Shown here: positions 1-8,687 of the stretch, one piece after another
Layout of the letters: the number at the start of each line of letters is the position of its first letter
Numbering within the stretch: the first letter of the stretch is position 1
Source: Microbacterium lemovicicum
Lineage (GTDB): Bacteria > Actinomycetota > Actinomycetes > Actinomycetales > Microbacteriaceae
NCBI RefSeq assembly: GCF_003991875.1
Contig: NZ_CP031423.1
Coordinates: forward strand, 186,001-250,000
Reading direction: 5' to 3'
Length of the DNA stretch: 64,000 bases
Notes under the pieces: model-generated
What the model saw: the letters and a program-made list of their open reading frames with translations, nothing else
What the model was told of the DNA's origin: nothing
The model's database searches: none
Position numbers and translations under genes: made by a program

Positions 1-228
1 TTCGAGGAGGGGCAGCTCATCGCGAACGCGGGCGTGCTCCGCGACATCCCGGCGGTCATCGTGCAGGGACGCTACGACATCTGCACGCCGATCATGACCG
101 CGTGGGACCTCCACCGGGCCTGGCCGGAGGCCGAGCTCGTCGTGGTGGATGACGCCGGGCACTCCGCGACCGAACCCGGCATCGCCCGCGCCCTCGTCGC
201 CGCGACCGATCGCTTCGCCGCGCGGTAG
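1..228 (+). CDS. pip: Proline iminopeptidase, C-terminal fragment (alpha/beta hydrolase, family S33)
   Basis: The frame is open from base 1, so the gene begins upstream of the window and only about 75 codons are visible. The fragment reads IPAVIVQGRYDICTP, then AWDLHRAWPEAELVVV and DDAGHSATEPGI. These are the acid-Asp strand and the catalytic-His loop (GHS) that close the alpha/beta hydrolase fold of prolyl aminopeptidases, cytoplasmic serine enzymes that remove N-terminal proline. The nucleophile elbow lies outside the window, so the triad cannot be checked. The gene ends convergently with the GMC oxidoreductase gene, about 85 bp away, and I see no strong terminator between them. Another S33 hydrolase is possible, but the RYD-x-CTP and AWDLHRAWPEA signatures favour proline iminopeptidase. 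Confidence 0.8.
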   Translation, partial: FEEGQLIANAGVLRDIPAVIVQGRYDICTPIMTAWDLHRAWPEAELVVVDDAGHSATEPGIARALVAATDRFAAR

Positions 229-313
229 CCCCGTTCGCCGGGCGGCGCCGCGGGTCGGGACGCCCGTCCGCGACCGTCCATTGCGCCGAATCGGGCGCCG
301 GGGAACCCGGCGG

Positions 314-2017
314 TCAGGTCGACGCAGCCTCACGGATGAGATCGGCGGCGACCTCGCCGATCACGATCGCGGGCGCGTTGGTGTGGCCGCGGATGAGCGT
401 CGGCATGACGGATGCGTCGGCCACCCGCAGTCCGGACACCCCGCGCACCCGGAGCTCCGGGTCGACGACGGACGCGGCATCCGTCCCCATCCGCGCGGTG
501 CCCACCGGGTGGTACAGCGTGTGCGAGTAGCGCGTGAGGCTCAGGCGGTCGCGCTCGGCCGGCGTCATCGACTCGCCGCCGGCCGGCTGCACCCACGACC
601 CCCTGGTCAGTGCCGACAGCGCCTTCGTCGCGATGAGCTCCTCGCACGCGGCGAGGCCCGCGAGCATGGTCGCCTCGTCCAGGCCGTCGGGGTCGGACAG
701 GTACCGCGGATCGATGAGCGGCTTGGCCGCCGGGTCCGCCGATGCGAGCCGGATCGTGCCCCTGCTGCGCGGTCGCAGCAGGATCGCCCCCACCGTGAGC
801 CCCTCCGCCGGCAGCGGCACGAGTCCCTCGCCGACGTAGGGTGCCGAGGCGAAGATCACCTCGATGTCCGGAAGACCGGATGCCGCGCGGGCGGGGGCGG
901 CCTGGGTCACCCGGTCGGCCACCTCCGTGCGGATGAACCCGTACGCCTCCGCGACGTTCGAGGTCAGCATCCCGCGCCGCCGCGCAAGGTAGGCCGCCAG
1001 CTGCAGGGGCTTCTCCGCGCCGAAGAGAGTGCCGCCAGCGGCCGTCGGCGCGAGCCCGGCGACGAGGTGGTCCTGCAGGTCGGAGCCGACGCCGGGTGAG
1101 TCCACGCGGAGCCGGATGCCGTGCTCGGCGAGATGCGCGGCGGGCCCGATCCCGCTCAGCATCAGCAGCTGCGGGGTGTTGATCGTGCCGCCGGAGAGGA
1201 TGACCTCGCGCCGCGCGAGGGCGTGCCGGGGGATGCCGGCGATCTCGACGTAGACGCCGGTGGCCCGCGCATTCCCTCCGTCGTCCGGGGCGAAGGTGAC
1301 CCGGCGCACGAATGCGTTCGTCACCACGCGGAGGTTCGGGCGGGCGCGGGCGGGTTTCAGGTACGCGTCGGCGGTCGATGCGCGCGCGCCGCGTCGCTGC
1401 GACACCATCGTCTGGCTGAACCCCTGGCCCTCGGGGAGATTCGCCGGGGTGACCGGATGGCCGGCCTCCCGCGCGGCGGCCAGGAACGCCGCGGTGTGCG
1501 GCCGGGGGTCGCGCTGGTGCTCGACGGACTGCGGCCCCGCCGCACCCTGGGTCGCATGCGCCGGCGTCTCGGTCCGCTCGACGCGCACGAAGTACGGCGC
1601 CAGGGCGTCCCACGACCAGCGCGGACCGGCCGTCTCCGCCCATTCGTCGTAGTCGGCGGCGAAGCCGCGCACCCACATCATCGCGTTCAGCGACGACGAA
1701 CCGCCGAGCGTCTTGCCGCGGGGCCAGAACACGGTGCGGTTCTCGAGGGCGGGCTGCGGCACCGTGTCGTACCCCCAGTCGTACGCGCCGCGGAACAGCT
1801 TCGAGAACGCCGCCGGCACGTGCAGCTCGAGCGCCGCGTCGGGCCCGCCGGCCTCCAGCAGCAGCACCTGCACCCGAGGATCCTCGCTGAGACGCGCGGC
1901 GACCGCCGCACCCGACGATCCGGCGCCGACCACGATGTAGTCGGCGCTCAGATCGGCGCTGCGCGCGCGCCCGCGCCGCAGCCGTCCCGCGCGGACGAGA
2001 CGCCGAGGGGAGCTCAC
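314..2017 (-). CDS. GMC family FAD-dependent oxidoreductase (choline dehydrogenase-like)
   Basis: A 567-residue flavoprotein of the glucose-methanol-choline family, which oxidises an alcohol to an aldehyde or ketone. The FAD-binding Rossmann motif DYIVVGAGSSGAAVAARL lies about 25 residues from the start. The GMC signature follows as WPRGKTLGGSSSLNAMMWV. Near the C-terminus YHPVGTARMG and GHTNAPAIVIGE carry the His and Asn of the active site. I chose the GTG at 2017 because it overlaps the stop of the upstream aldehyde dehydrogenase gene as GTGA, a classic translational coupling; the frame runs open further upstream, but only antisense-like sequence lies there. Coupling to an aldehyde dehydrogenase suggests two-step oxidation of an alcohol to an acid. 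The substrate cannot be told from sequence; choline is only one option. Confidence 0.88.
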   Translation of the reverse strand: MSSPRRLVRAGRLRRGRARSADLSADYIVVGAGSSGAAVAARLSEDPRVQVLLLEAGGPDAALELHVPAAFSKLFRGAYDWGYDTVPQPALENRTVFWPRGKTLGGSSSLNAMMWVRGFAADYDEWAETAGPRWSWDALAPYFVRVERTETPAHATQGAAGPQSVEHQRDPRPHTAAFLAAAREAGHPVTPANLPEGQGFSQTMVSQRRGARASTADAYLKPARARPNLRVVTNAFVRRVTFAPDDGGNARATGVYVEIAGIPRHALARREVILSGGTINTPQLLMLSGIGPAAHLAEHGIRLRVDSPGVGSDLQDHLVAGLAPTAAGGTLFGAEKPLQLAAYLARRRGMLTSNVAEAYGFIRTEVADRVTQAAPARAASGLPDIEVIFASAPYVGEGLVPLPAEGLTVGAILLRPRSRGTIRLASADPAAKPLIDPRYLSDPDGLDEATMLAGLAACEELIATKALSALTRGSWVQPAGGESMTPAERDRLSLTRYSHTLYHPVGTARMGTDAASVVDPELRVRGVSGLRVADASVMPTLIRGHTNAPAIVIGEVAADLIREAAST

Positions 2018-3717
2018 GCGCGGAACGCCTTCACGAGCGTCCCGGCCATGCGCGCCCAGTTGCGGTCCATCCGGAAGCGCGTGAAGCCCTCGCTCACCGC
2101 CGCGCCGGTGCGTGCCGTGACGAACCAGGGCGGCTTGGGCAGCAGGCTGAAGCGTCCGGGGCCGAACAGCGCGGACGCGGAGCGCGGGAACGGACGGAAC
2201 GGACCGCGCACCACCGACCGCTCGACCCGGTCGAGGAGCAGTGCGTTGTGGACGACGCCGATGCCGCTCTGCACGTCGGCGACCGTGCCGCCCGGGAAGG
2301 CGCCCCACGTGAGGGTCGGAGTGAGAAAGGCGAACGCCGTCCAGGCGTTGATCGCGATGTCGCCGTAGCGGAGGTCGGCGATGGAGTGCTCGAACCCGTC
2401 GCCGAGGGCGTCGCGCGTCACCGGATCGATGAGCACGTTGGCGCCGAGCGTGCCCACCAGCTTCTCGTTGGCATGGGTCACCGCGGCATCCAGGAACTCC
2501 TGCCCGGATCCGGGCAGCGACACCACACCGAGCACGGGCGAGAAGTACTCGACGGTCTCGAGGTCGCCGGCATCGTGGCCCGGCGGCACCTCGACGATCG
2601 CCCGCCGCCGGCCCGCGCTCCAGCGTGCGTCGGGATGAGCGGATGCTGCGGCCTCCAGCTTCTCGGAGCTCTTCGGGTACCAGACGGGCCGATCGGGAGC
2701 GGCGGCGTACGCCGCGCGCAGGGCGCCGAGGAAGGCCGCGCGCTGTGGCCAGTCCTCGCTGAGGATCACGACCTGCCCGGCGATGCAGTTGTGGCCGGCG
2801 TTCTGCAGCCGCATCGTCGCGACGTGCTCGGCGTGGAAGCGCAGGTCGGCCGGCGTCCACTCCCCGGGCACGATGATGATCGGCGAGACGCCGCCGAGCT
2901 CGGCGGTGATGGGCGTGGCGAGCACCGGCTCCGGTCCGCCGTCGCGCACGATGAGGTCGAACGTCGCCGCCGACCCCGTGATGTGCACGTGCGCGATGTC
3001 GGGGTGGGTCACGAGGGCCGCCCCGGCCGCGCCGTCGCCGGTGACGATGCGCAGGAAGCCCGGCTCGATGAGCGGCGCGAGCGCGCGCTCGTAGACGGGG
3101 ACGAGCGCGTCCTGCGTCGGGTTCACCTTGAGGATCACCACGCGGTTGTGGGCGAGCAGCTCGTAGAGAACGTCCAGCACGGGGATGGAGGTGATGTTGC
3201 CGGCTCCGAGCACGAGGCCGATGCCGGCCTTGTCCGTCGGGTGCAGCTGGCCGAGTCCGGCGCTGACGCGTGCCTGCGTCTCGGTCACGCCCGGCTCGAA
3301 CCACACCTCTCCGGTGTAGCCCGACAGCAGCAGCGCATCGGTCGCGGTGAGGGGGAAGGTGTAGGCGCGCAGGCGGTCGCCGGGTGCGGAATCCAGCAGC
3401 ACATCGCCCAGCGGGCTCCGCGACGAGGCCAGCGCCTCGAGCGTCGTGCGATAGGCCTCGAGCGCGGTGAGCACCGCGTACGGGCCCGACAGCCACTCCT
3501 CGCCGCTCAGCGGATGACGCGTCGAGAGGCCCTTCGACGTCGCGGCGACGTCGGCCCATTCCTCCGCCACGGCCGACACGGTGGCGTGCAGCCGCTCGAA
3601 CAGCCGCTCGCGCTGTCCGAGGGTGAGATGCGCCCACACGCCGACGCCCGTGCGCAGGGCGGCGAGGTCGGCGTCCAGCGACGCGGAATCGGATGTCGTG
3701 GGCGCGCTGATCGACAC
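2014..3717 (-). CDS. Aldehyde dehydrogenase family protein
   Basis: A 567-residue member of the NAD(P)-dependent aldehyde dehydrogenase superfamily. The general-base Glu lies in ITAELGGVSP and the catalytic Cys in AGHNCIAGQVVIL. A cofactor-binding stretch reads VILKVNPTQDALVPVYE. The protein is about 70 residues longer than ordinary aldehyde dehydrogenases (about 490), with a long helical N-terminus. The GTG start at 3717 has AAGGAG about 6 bases upstream. The last codons overlap the start of the GMC oxidoreductase gene by 4 bp, so the pair is almost certainly co-translated and probably acts in sequence on one alcohol substrate. It lies 85 bp downstream of kynU on the same strand; whether it joins that transcript is unclear. 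The substrate is unknown. Confidence 0.85.
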   Translation of the reverse strand: MSISAPTTSDSASLDADLAALRTGVGVWAHLTLGQRERLFERLHATVSAVAEEWADVAATSKGLSTRHPLSGEEWLSGPYAVLTALEAYRTTLEALASSRSPLGDVLLDSAPGDRLRAYTFPLTATDALLLSGYTGEVWFEPGVTETQARVSAGLGQLHPTDKAGIGLVLGAGNITSIPVLDVLYELLAHNRVVILKVNPTQDALVPVYERALAPLIEPGFLRIVTGDGAAGAALVTHPDIAHVHITGSAATFDLIVRDGGPEPVLATPITAELGGVSPIIIVPGEWTPADLRFHAEHVATMRLQNAGHNCIAGQVVILSEDWPQRAAFLGALRAAYAAAPDRPVWYPKSSEKLEAAASAHPDARWSAGRRRAIVEVPPGHDAGDLETVEYFSPVLGVVSLPGSGQEFLDAAVTHANEKLVGTLGANVLIDPVTRDALGDGFEHSIADLRYGDIAINAWTAFAFLTPTLTWGAFPGGTVADVQSGIGVVHNALLLDRVERSVVRGPFRPFPRSASALFGPGRFSLLPKPPWFVTARTGAAVSEGFTRFRMDRNWARMAGTLVKAFRA

Positions 3718-3802
3718 GTCGCTCTCCTTCGTGCGGGTGGCCCTCAGCTTACGTCCGTGGTCCGGAGGGCGCTCGCCGGGCCGACGCCGCGGCCTCGAGG
3801 GA

Positions 3803-5068
3803 TCAGATCGCGTGCCGCCGCACCGACGCCTCGACCGCGCGCATCCCGGCGAGCGTCTCGGCGAAGCTCGTCGACAGCGGCGAGAGGCCGATCCTCAGCC
3901 CGTCGGGGTCGCGGTAGTCGGGGATCACGTCCTGCTCCCACAGATCGGCCGTGACCTTCCGCATCGCCGGATGCGAGAGCGTCACGTGTCCGCCCCGTCG
4001 CTCCCGATCGCGAGGTGAGGCGACGGTCACGCCGAGAGGCGCGAGGAGCGCGTCCGACACCCGCTCCGCGAACGAGGTGAGCGCGAGCGACTTCTCGCGC
4101 ACCGCCGCGATGCCCGCCTCCGCCAGCATCCCGAGGGTGTCCTGCATCACCAGCATCCCGACGATCGGCGGCGTGCCCGACAGGAAGCGGCGCATGCCGG
4201 CGGCCGGGGCGTACTGCGGTCCCATCGAGAACACGTCCGCGGCGCCCATCCAGCCCTGCACCGGCTGCGTCAGGGCGGCCTGGTGCCGCTCGGCGACATA
4301 GACGAACGCCGGCGACCCCGGCCCGCCGTTCAAGTACTTGTAGGTGCAGCCGACGGCGAGGTCGAACCCCCAGTCGTCCGCGTGGACGGGCACCGATCCG
4401 GCCGAGTGGCACAGGTCCCACACCGTGAGCGCGCCGGCATCGCGGGCGATGCGGGTGAGCGTCTCGGCGTCCGCGAGATGGCCGGAGCGGTAGGCCACGT
4501 GGCTGAGCAGCACGACCGCCGTCGCGGGGCCGACCGCCGCGCGCAGCGTCTCCGGCTCGACCCCGCCGTCGCGCGGCACCTCGATCCACCGCACGGTTCC
4601 GCCGGTCTCGCGGGCGATGCCCTCGACGAGGTATCGGTCGGTGGGGAAGTTGTCGCGGTCGACGACGATCTCCACGCGCGCGGGATCGTCGGCGCGCTGC
4701 GCCTCGAAGGCGGCCCGCAGCGTCTTGTAGAGGAGCACCGTCGTCGAATCGGCGATCACGGTCTGACCCGCGGCCGCGCCGATCGCGACGCGCCCGATCT
4801 CGTCTCCGATCGCGAACGGCAGCTCCATCCACGACTCGTCCCAGCCGCGGATGAGCCGGCCGCCCCACTCCTGCTCGACGAAGGTCGCGAGCCGCGCCGC
4901 CGTGGCCTTCGGCGGACGCCCCAGCGAGTTGCCGTCGAAGTACACGAGCGCACTCTCCGCCCCGACGAAGCGGTCGCGGAAGCCGCGCAGCGGGTCGGAG
5001 GCGTCGAGGGCGGATGCCGCGGCATCCAGTTCGGCCGCATGCAGGGCGGTCATCGGCTCACTGGTCAT
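3803..5068 (-). CDS. kynU: Kynureninase
   Basis: A 421-residue PLP-dependent hydrolase that cleaves L-kynurenine to anthranilate and alanine in the cytoplasm. The N-terminal YFDGNSLGRPPK is typical of kynureninases. WDLCHSAGSVPVHADDWGFD carries the PLP-ring Asp (about D218), and CTYKYLNGGPGSPAFVYV carries the Schiff-base Lys (about K244). The length matches the family (about 415). I chose the ATG at 5068, with GAGGAG about 10 bases upstream; it overlaps the end of the amidohydrolase gene by 11 bp. A second in-frame ATG at 5053 is possible but has a poorer ribosome site. It is the last gene of a kynA-amidohydrolase-kynU operon, which together would turn tryptophan into anthranilate. Confidence 0.95.
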   Translation of the reverse strand: MTSEPMTALHAAELDAAASALDASDPLRGFRDRFVGAESALVYFDGNSLGRPPKATAARLATFVEQEWGGRLIRGWDESWMELPFAIGDEIGRVAIGAAAGQTVIADSTTVLLYKTLRAAFEAQRADDPARVEIVVDRDNFPTDRYLVEGIARETGGTVRWIEVPRDGGVEPETLRAAVGPATAVVLLSHVAYRSGHLADAETLTRIARDAGALTVWDLCHSAGSVPVHADDWGFDLAVGCTYKYLNGGPGSPAFVYVAERHQAALTQPVQGWMGAADVFSMGPQYAPAAGMRRFLSGTPPIVGMLVMQDTLGMLAEAGIAAVREKSLALTSFAERVSDALLAPLGVTVASPRDRERRGGHVTLSHPAMRKVTADLWEQDVIPDYRDPDGLRIGLSPLSTSFAETLAGMRAVEASVRRHAI

Positions 5069-6029
5069 CGGGCACGAGCTCCTCTGTGGGAACGACCCGC
5101 GCACCGGCGAGCCAGTCGGGCACCTCGGCGAGCGAGGCCGGCGGGGCGCCGGGGACGAAGGTGGACACGCCGTGCAGCACGGCGGCGCGCGGCCAGGGAT
5201 CGGCGAGCGCGGCGATGACCGCCGCACCGTCGAGGTCGGCGGCGAGAAGGAGCCGCACCTCGGCCGCGTTCACCCCGAGCGGTTGGGGCCCGTTGCCGAG
5301 ATCGGTGCCGTACAGCACGCGACCGCCCGCCGCGGCGAAGCGGCGCAGATTGTCGACGGCGCGCGGCAGTGCGGGACCGTCGTGGATCGCGAGGGTCGAG
5401 ATCCACACCTGTCCGCGGTCCAGGGCGCCGCGCAGCAGGGCGTCGTCGACGGCCTCGGTGAACGGCGTGTGCGCGAGGGCGTCGACTCCCGCCTCGACGG
5501 CGAGGCGGGTCATCCCCGCGCCCTGCGCGTGCGCGACGACCGGCAGCCCCCGCTCGTGCGCCCGCGCGACGACGGCCGCGAGGGTGTGCGCGTCGACCAC
5601 CGGCCCGGCGTCGGCGTTGAGGGCGACCTTGATGACGGATGCCCCGAAGTCGGCCTGCTCGTCGACGGCGGTCGGCGCGCTGCCCGTGGCCCCCTCGCCC
5701 GAGGATCGGCCGATCTCGCGGACGATCGCGGGCGGCGCCCAGGCCCGCCCGGCGGGGTAGCCGCCCGGCGCCGTGAGGAAGGCGCCGGCGTAGTCGATGT
5801 GCGGCACGGCGCGCTCCGCGCGGAACAGCGCCGCAGGGTCGCCGCCCAGGTCGATCACCGCGGCGATGCCGCCGAGGAAGACCTTCGCGAGGTCGACCAG
5901 GTGCCCGTGCACGTGGTGGTCGGCCAGGGGCGGGAGCGCCACTCCGATCTCTCCCGAGATCGCCCGCCGCGCGACGGCGGCCTCGTCGCCGAGGAGCGCG
6001 CGCACGGTGAACGGGTCGGGGTGCAGCAT
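5058..6029 (-). CDS. Amidohydrolase-superfamily protein in the kynurenine operon (candidate N-formylkynurenine formamidase)
   Basis: A 323-residue metal-dependent hydrolase with the amidohydrolase metal ligands visible in order. They are HxH in ADHHVHGHLVDL (about H39/H41), a possible carbamylated Lys in GASVIKVALN (about K134), His in PVVAHAQG (about H167), His in ALAHTPF (about H187), and Asp in LYGTDLGNGP (about D243). The ATG at 6029 lies 5 bases after the kynA stop, and the gene overlaps kynU by 11 bp, so the three are one operon. The pathway needs a step between KynA and KynU, hydrolysis of N-formyl-L-kynurenine, and neither a cyclase-type KynB nor an alpha/beta-hydrolase formamidase is encoded nearby. 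By position this enzyme is the best candidate. That role is inferred; only the fold and the operon are seen. Confidence 0.8.
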   Translation of the reverse strand: MLHPDPFTVRALLGDEAAVARRAISGEIGVALPPLADHHVHGHLVDLAKVFLGGIAAVIDLGGDPAALFRAERAVPHIDYAGAFLTAPGGYPAGRAWAPPAIVREIGRSSGEGATGSAPTAVDEQADFGASVIKVALNADAGPVVDAHTLAAVVARAHERGLPVVAHAQGAGMTRLAVEAGVDALAHTPFTEAVDDALLRGALDRGQVWISTLAIHDGPALPRAVDNLRRFAAAGGRVLYGTDLGNGPQPLGVNAAEVRLLLAADLDGAAVIAALADPWPRAAVLHGVSTFVPGAPPASLAEVPDWLAGARVVPTEELVPDDQ

Positions 6030-6034
6030 CCGGA

Positions 6035-6892
6035 TCAGCCGATCTCGGTGCGCACGGCGAAGAGCTCGGGGAAGAACGTCAGCTGCAGGGCGCGCTGCAG
6101 GAACGGGACGCCGCTCGACCCGCCCGTGCCCGTCTTGAAGCCGATGATGCGCTCGATGGTCTTGAGGTGACGGAAGCGCCAGAGCTGGAAGTTGTCCTCG
6201 AGATCGACGAGCTCCTCGCACGCCTCATAGGCCGTCCAGTGCTTCTCCGGGTCGGCGTAGATCTGGGCGAAGAGCGGCACGAGCTCGGGCACGAAGGTCC
6301 AGGCCGTGGTGACGTCGCGTTCCAGGATGCCGGCGGGCACGGCGTAGCCCGAACGTGCGAGCAGGCGGAGGAACTCGTCGTAGAGGCTGGGGGCCTCCAG
6401 CGCCGCGGTGACCAGCGCCAGCGCCGGTGCGTCGTCGGCGAACACCCGCAGCATCCCGGCGTTCTTGTTGCCGAGGGTGAACTCGACGGCGCGGTACTGG
6501 GCGGACTGGAAGCCGCTCGCGCTGCCCAGCACGCCGCGGAACTGCGCGTACTCGGCGGGGGTGAGGGTCGCGAGCACCGACCACTGCTCGGTGAGGGTCT
6601 TCTGGATGTGCTTCACACGAGCGACGCACTTGAGCGCGGGAGCCAGACGGTCCTCGCGCAGCAGACGGCAGGCGGCCGCCAGCTCGTGCAGCACGAGCTT
6701 GAGCCAGAGCTCCGTCGTCTGGTGCTGGATGATGAACAGCAGCTCGTCGTGGTGCTCGGGGTCGCTGAGCGGGCGCTGCGCCGACAGGAGCGTGCCGAGG
6801 TCGAGGTAGCCGCCGTAGCTCATGCGATCCGCGAAGTCGGTGACGACCGTCTTCTCGATCGTGCGGGTGTTGTCCTGGACGCCGTCGCTCAC
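6035..6892 (-). CDS. kynA: Tryptophan 2,3-dioxygenase
   Basis: A 285-residue haem dioxygenase that opens the indole ring of L-tryptophan to N-formyl-L-kynurenine in the cytoplasm, the first step of the kynurenine pathway. Family hallmarks are SYGGYLDLGTLLSAQ, the helix DELLFIIQHQTTELWLKLVL with the distal His, and LEDNFQLWRFRHLKTIERII with the proximal haem ligand at about H242. Length and start (ATG at 6892) are normal for bacterial enzymes. It is the promoter-proximal gene of the operon, with the amidohydrolase 5 bases downstream and kynU after that. The sequence does not show how it is regulated. Confidence 0.96.
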   Translation of the reverse strand: MSDGVQDNTRTIEKTVVTDFADRMSYGGYLDLGTLLSAQRPLSDPEHHDELLFIIQHQTTELWLKLVLHELAAACRLLREDRLAPALKCVARVKHIQKTLTEQWSVLATLTPAEYAQFRGVLGSASGFQSAQYRAVEFTLGNKNAGMLRVFADDAPALALVTAALEAPSLYDEFLRLLARSGYAVPAGILERDVTTAWTFVPELVPLFAQIYADPEKHWTAYEACEELVDLEDNFQLWRFRHLKTIERIIGFKTGTGGSSGVPFLQRALQLTFFPELFAVRTEIG

Positions 6893-6932
6893 GCGCCGAG
6901 CCTATCCACCCGCTCCGTGTCGAGCCGCGTGC

Positions 6933-7193
6933 TCAGATGAGCGAGAGCTCGCGCAGCTTGCCCTCGACGTCGGCGTTGGACGGCTCGACGTGGTGCGACG
7001 AGTCCGGGTAGACGACGACCGGGATCTGGGTGCGACCCGAGATCTCCTTCGCGACGTCGGCGGCTGCCGGCTCGGCGACGAGGTCGACGTAGGTGTACTC
7101 GACACCGAGCTCGTCGAGCTGCTTCTTGGTGCGGATGCAGTCGCGGCACCAGTCGGCGCCGAACACCGTGAGGGACGAGGGAAGATCGGTCAT
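6933..7193 (-). CDS. Glutaredoxin-like / mycoredoxin-like protein
   Basis: An 86-residue thioredoxin-fold protein. The redox pair is in FGADWCRDCIRTKKQLDELG (C16-x-x-C19), followed by the cis-Pro strand TQIPVVVYPDSSH. Size and layout match the short glutaredoxin-like proteins of actinobacteria (NrdH and mycoredoxin), which reduce cytoplasmic disulfides with mycothiol or a thioredoxin reductase as electron source. The WCRDC active site differs from the CMQC or CVQC of NrdH and the CGYC of mycoredoxin-1, so I do not assign either name. It reads on the same strand as the kyn operon, 40 bp upstream of kynA, and could share its transcript. Confidence 0.85.
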   Translation of the reverse strand: MTDLPSSLTVFGADWCRDCIRTKKQLDELGVEYTYVDLVAEPAAADVAKEISGRTQIPVVVYPDSSHHVEPSNADVEGKLRELSLI

Positions 7194-7332
7194 GCATCCA
7201 GGGTAGACGCGGTGCGGGCTCCCGGGCTCGACACCGGATCGGCGTGGGCGAGGAGCAGAACTCTGTGTTTACGCTATGGACTTCTGTCAACGGTCTTTCC
7301 ACTGCGCGTGCCCATGCGAAAATCGAAGGATA

Positions 7333-8481
7333 ATGCAGCTCTCCATCGTCGTCCCCACCTTCAACGAAGCTCCCAACATCGCGGAGCTCGTCCGCCGGGT
7401 GTCCGAGGCGACCGCGGACATGGACGTCGAGGTCATCTTCGTCGATGACAGCACGGATGCCACGCCCGAGACGATCCGGGAGGTCGCGGACGCGGCATCC
7501 ATCCCCGTCCGTCTGATCCACCGCCAGGACCACATCGGCGGACTCGGCGGCGCCGTGGTGACCGGCATCCAGGCCGCGACCTACGACGCGTGCCTCGTCA
7601 TGGACGGCGACCTGCAGCATCCGCCCGAGGACATCCCGCTCATCGCGCACCGGCTCGATGTCGGTGACGTCGACCTCGTCGTGGCCTCGCGCTACGTCGC
7701 CGGCGGAGAGGCCCACGGACTGGCCGACAAGAGCCGCGTCATGGTCTCGCGCTCCTCGACGGCCTTGACCAAGGCGATGTTCCCGCGGCGTCTCAAGGAC
7801 GTCAGCGACCCGATGACCGGCTTCTTCGCCGTCGACCGTCGCTCGATCGACATCGACGACCTGCAGCCGCGCGGCTTCAAGATCCTGCTCGAGATCCTCG
7901 CCCGCAAGACCATGCGCGTCGCCGAGGTGCCGTTCTCCTTCGCCGACCGTCACGCCGGCGACTCCAAGGCCTCGTTCCGCCAGGGCCTGCACTTCCTCGT
8001 GCAGCTCGCCGCGCTGCGATTCGGCAAGATGTCGCTCTTCGCGATCATCGGCGGGCTGGGCGCCGTCGCGAACGTGCTGATCGTGTGGGCGCTCACCCAC
8101 CTCGGCATGGACTACATCGTCGCCGCCGTGATCGCGGCCGAGCTGACGATCGTCGCCAACTTCCTGCTGATCGAGCGCTTCGTCTTCCAGGACATGCGCA
8201 GCGAGGCATCCGGTGTCTGGTCGCGGTTCGCGAAGTCGTTCACGTTCAACAACGTCGAGCTGATCATCCGCATCCCGGTCATGGCCCTCATGGTCGGCAC
8301 CGGCCACATCTCGGCCGTGCTCGCCACCGCCATCACGCTCGTCGTGGCATTCTTCGTGCGCTTCGTCTTCCACTCGCTGGTGGTCTACGCACCGAAGCGG
8401 TCCAAGGCCGCGCCGGTCAGCCGCACCCGCCAGGTGCTCCGCGAGCTCGACGAGCAGGCGATGGCTCCGGGCGAGCTCTGA
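7333..8481 (+). CDS. GT2 polyprenyl-phosphate sugar synthase fused to a GtrA-like membrane domain (copy 1)
   Basis: A 382-residue, two-domain protein. The N-terminal GT2 domain (about 1-230) has VVPTFNEAPNIAELVRR, VIFVDDSTD and VMDGDLQHPP, as in dolichol/polyprenol-phosphate mannose synthases, which load a sugar from an NDP-sugar onto polyprenyl phosphate. The C-terminal part (about 235-365) has four hydrophobic segments, starting at SLFAIIGGLGAVANVLIVWA, with the GtrA signature IVANFLLIERFVFQD. I chose the ATG at 7333 because GAAGGA lies 2-3 bases upstream and the GT2 fold begins at once; an in-frame ATG at 7276 adds only low-complexity residues. A closely similar gene lies at 35900. The product probably feeds a GT-C transferase such as the one at 32684. 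The sugar is not determined; mannose is most likely. Confidence 0.88.
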   Translation: MQLSIVVPTFNEAPNIAELVRRVSEATADMDVEVIFVDDSTDATPETIREVADAASIPVRLIHRQDHIGGLGGAVVTGIQAATYDACLVMDGDLQHPPEDIPLIAHRLDVGDVDLVVASRYVAGGEAHGLADKSRVMVSRSSTALTKAMFPRRLKDVSDPMTGFFAVDRRSIDIDDLQPRGFKILLEILARKTMRVAEVPFSFADRHAGDSKASFRQGLHFLVQLAALRFGKMSLFAIIGGLGAVANVLIVWALTHLGMDYIVAAVIAAELTIVANFLLIERFVFQDMRSEASGVWSRFAKSFTFNNVELIIRIPVMALMVGTGHISAVLATAITLVVAFFVRFVFHSLVVYAPKRSKAAPVSRTRQVLRELDEQAMAPGEL

Positions 8482-8537
8482 TCCGACGCGACACGCGTTT
8501 ACCGGTCCCACCTGGGACTTGGCGCACCCGGTATATC

Positions 8538-8555
8538 CGTGAGAATGCTCTCACG
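8538..8555. other. Short perfect inverted repeat in the gap before the metallophosphoesterase gene
   Basis: CGTGAGA, a 4-base loop ATGC and TCTCACG form a 7-bp perfect stem. It sits midway between the GT2-GtrA gene (stop at 8481) and the metallophosphoesterase gene (start at 8688). There is no T-run, so it is not a convincing intrinsic terminator. It could be an operator half-site pair or an RNA hairpin. I see no other structure in this 206-bp gap. Confidence 0.3.
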
Positions 8556-8687
8556 CGCTATCCCCGCTCGCTCGTAGCGCCCTAGGGTGGCCCTTGCGGG
8601 AATGATCGGCCCACCCGAATCGGCCGACGTCACCGTGTTCCGCCTCGACCTGGTGTCGGTGGACGGCATTCAACGCGCTGGGGAGCG

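Noticed and set aside
314-3637. A single 1,107-codon open frame that could be read as a fusion of an unknown N-terminal half with the GMC oxidoreductase
   Set aside because: The upstream half is Arg/Ala-rich antisense-like sequence in the wrong frame of the aldehyde dehydrogenase gene. The GTGA coupling at 2014-2017 marks the true start.
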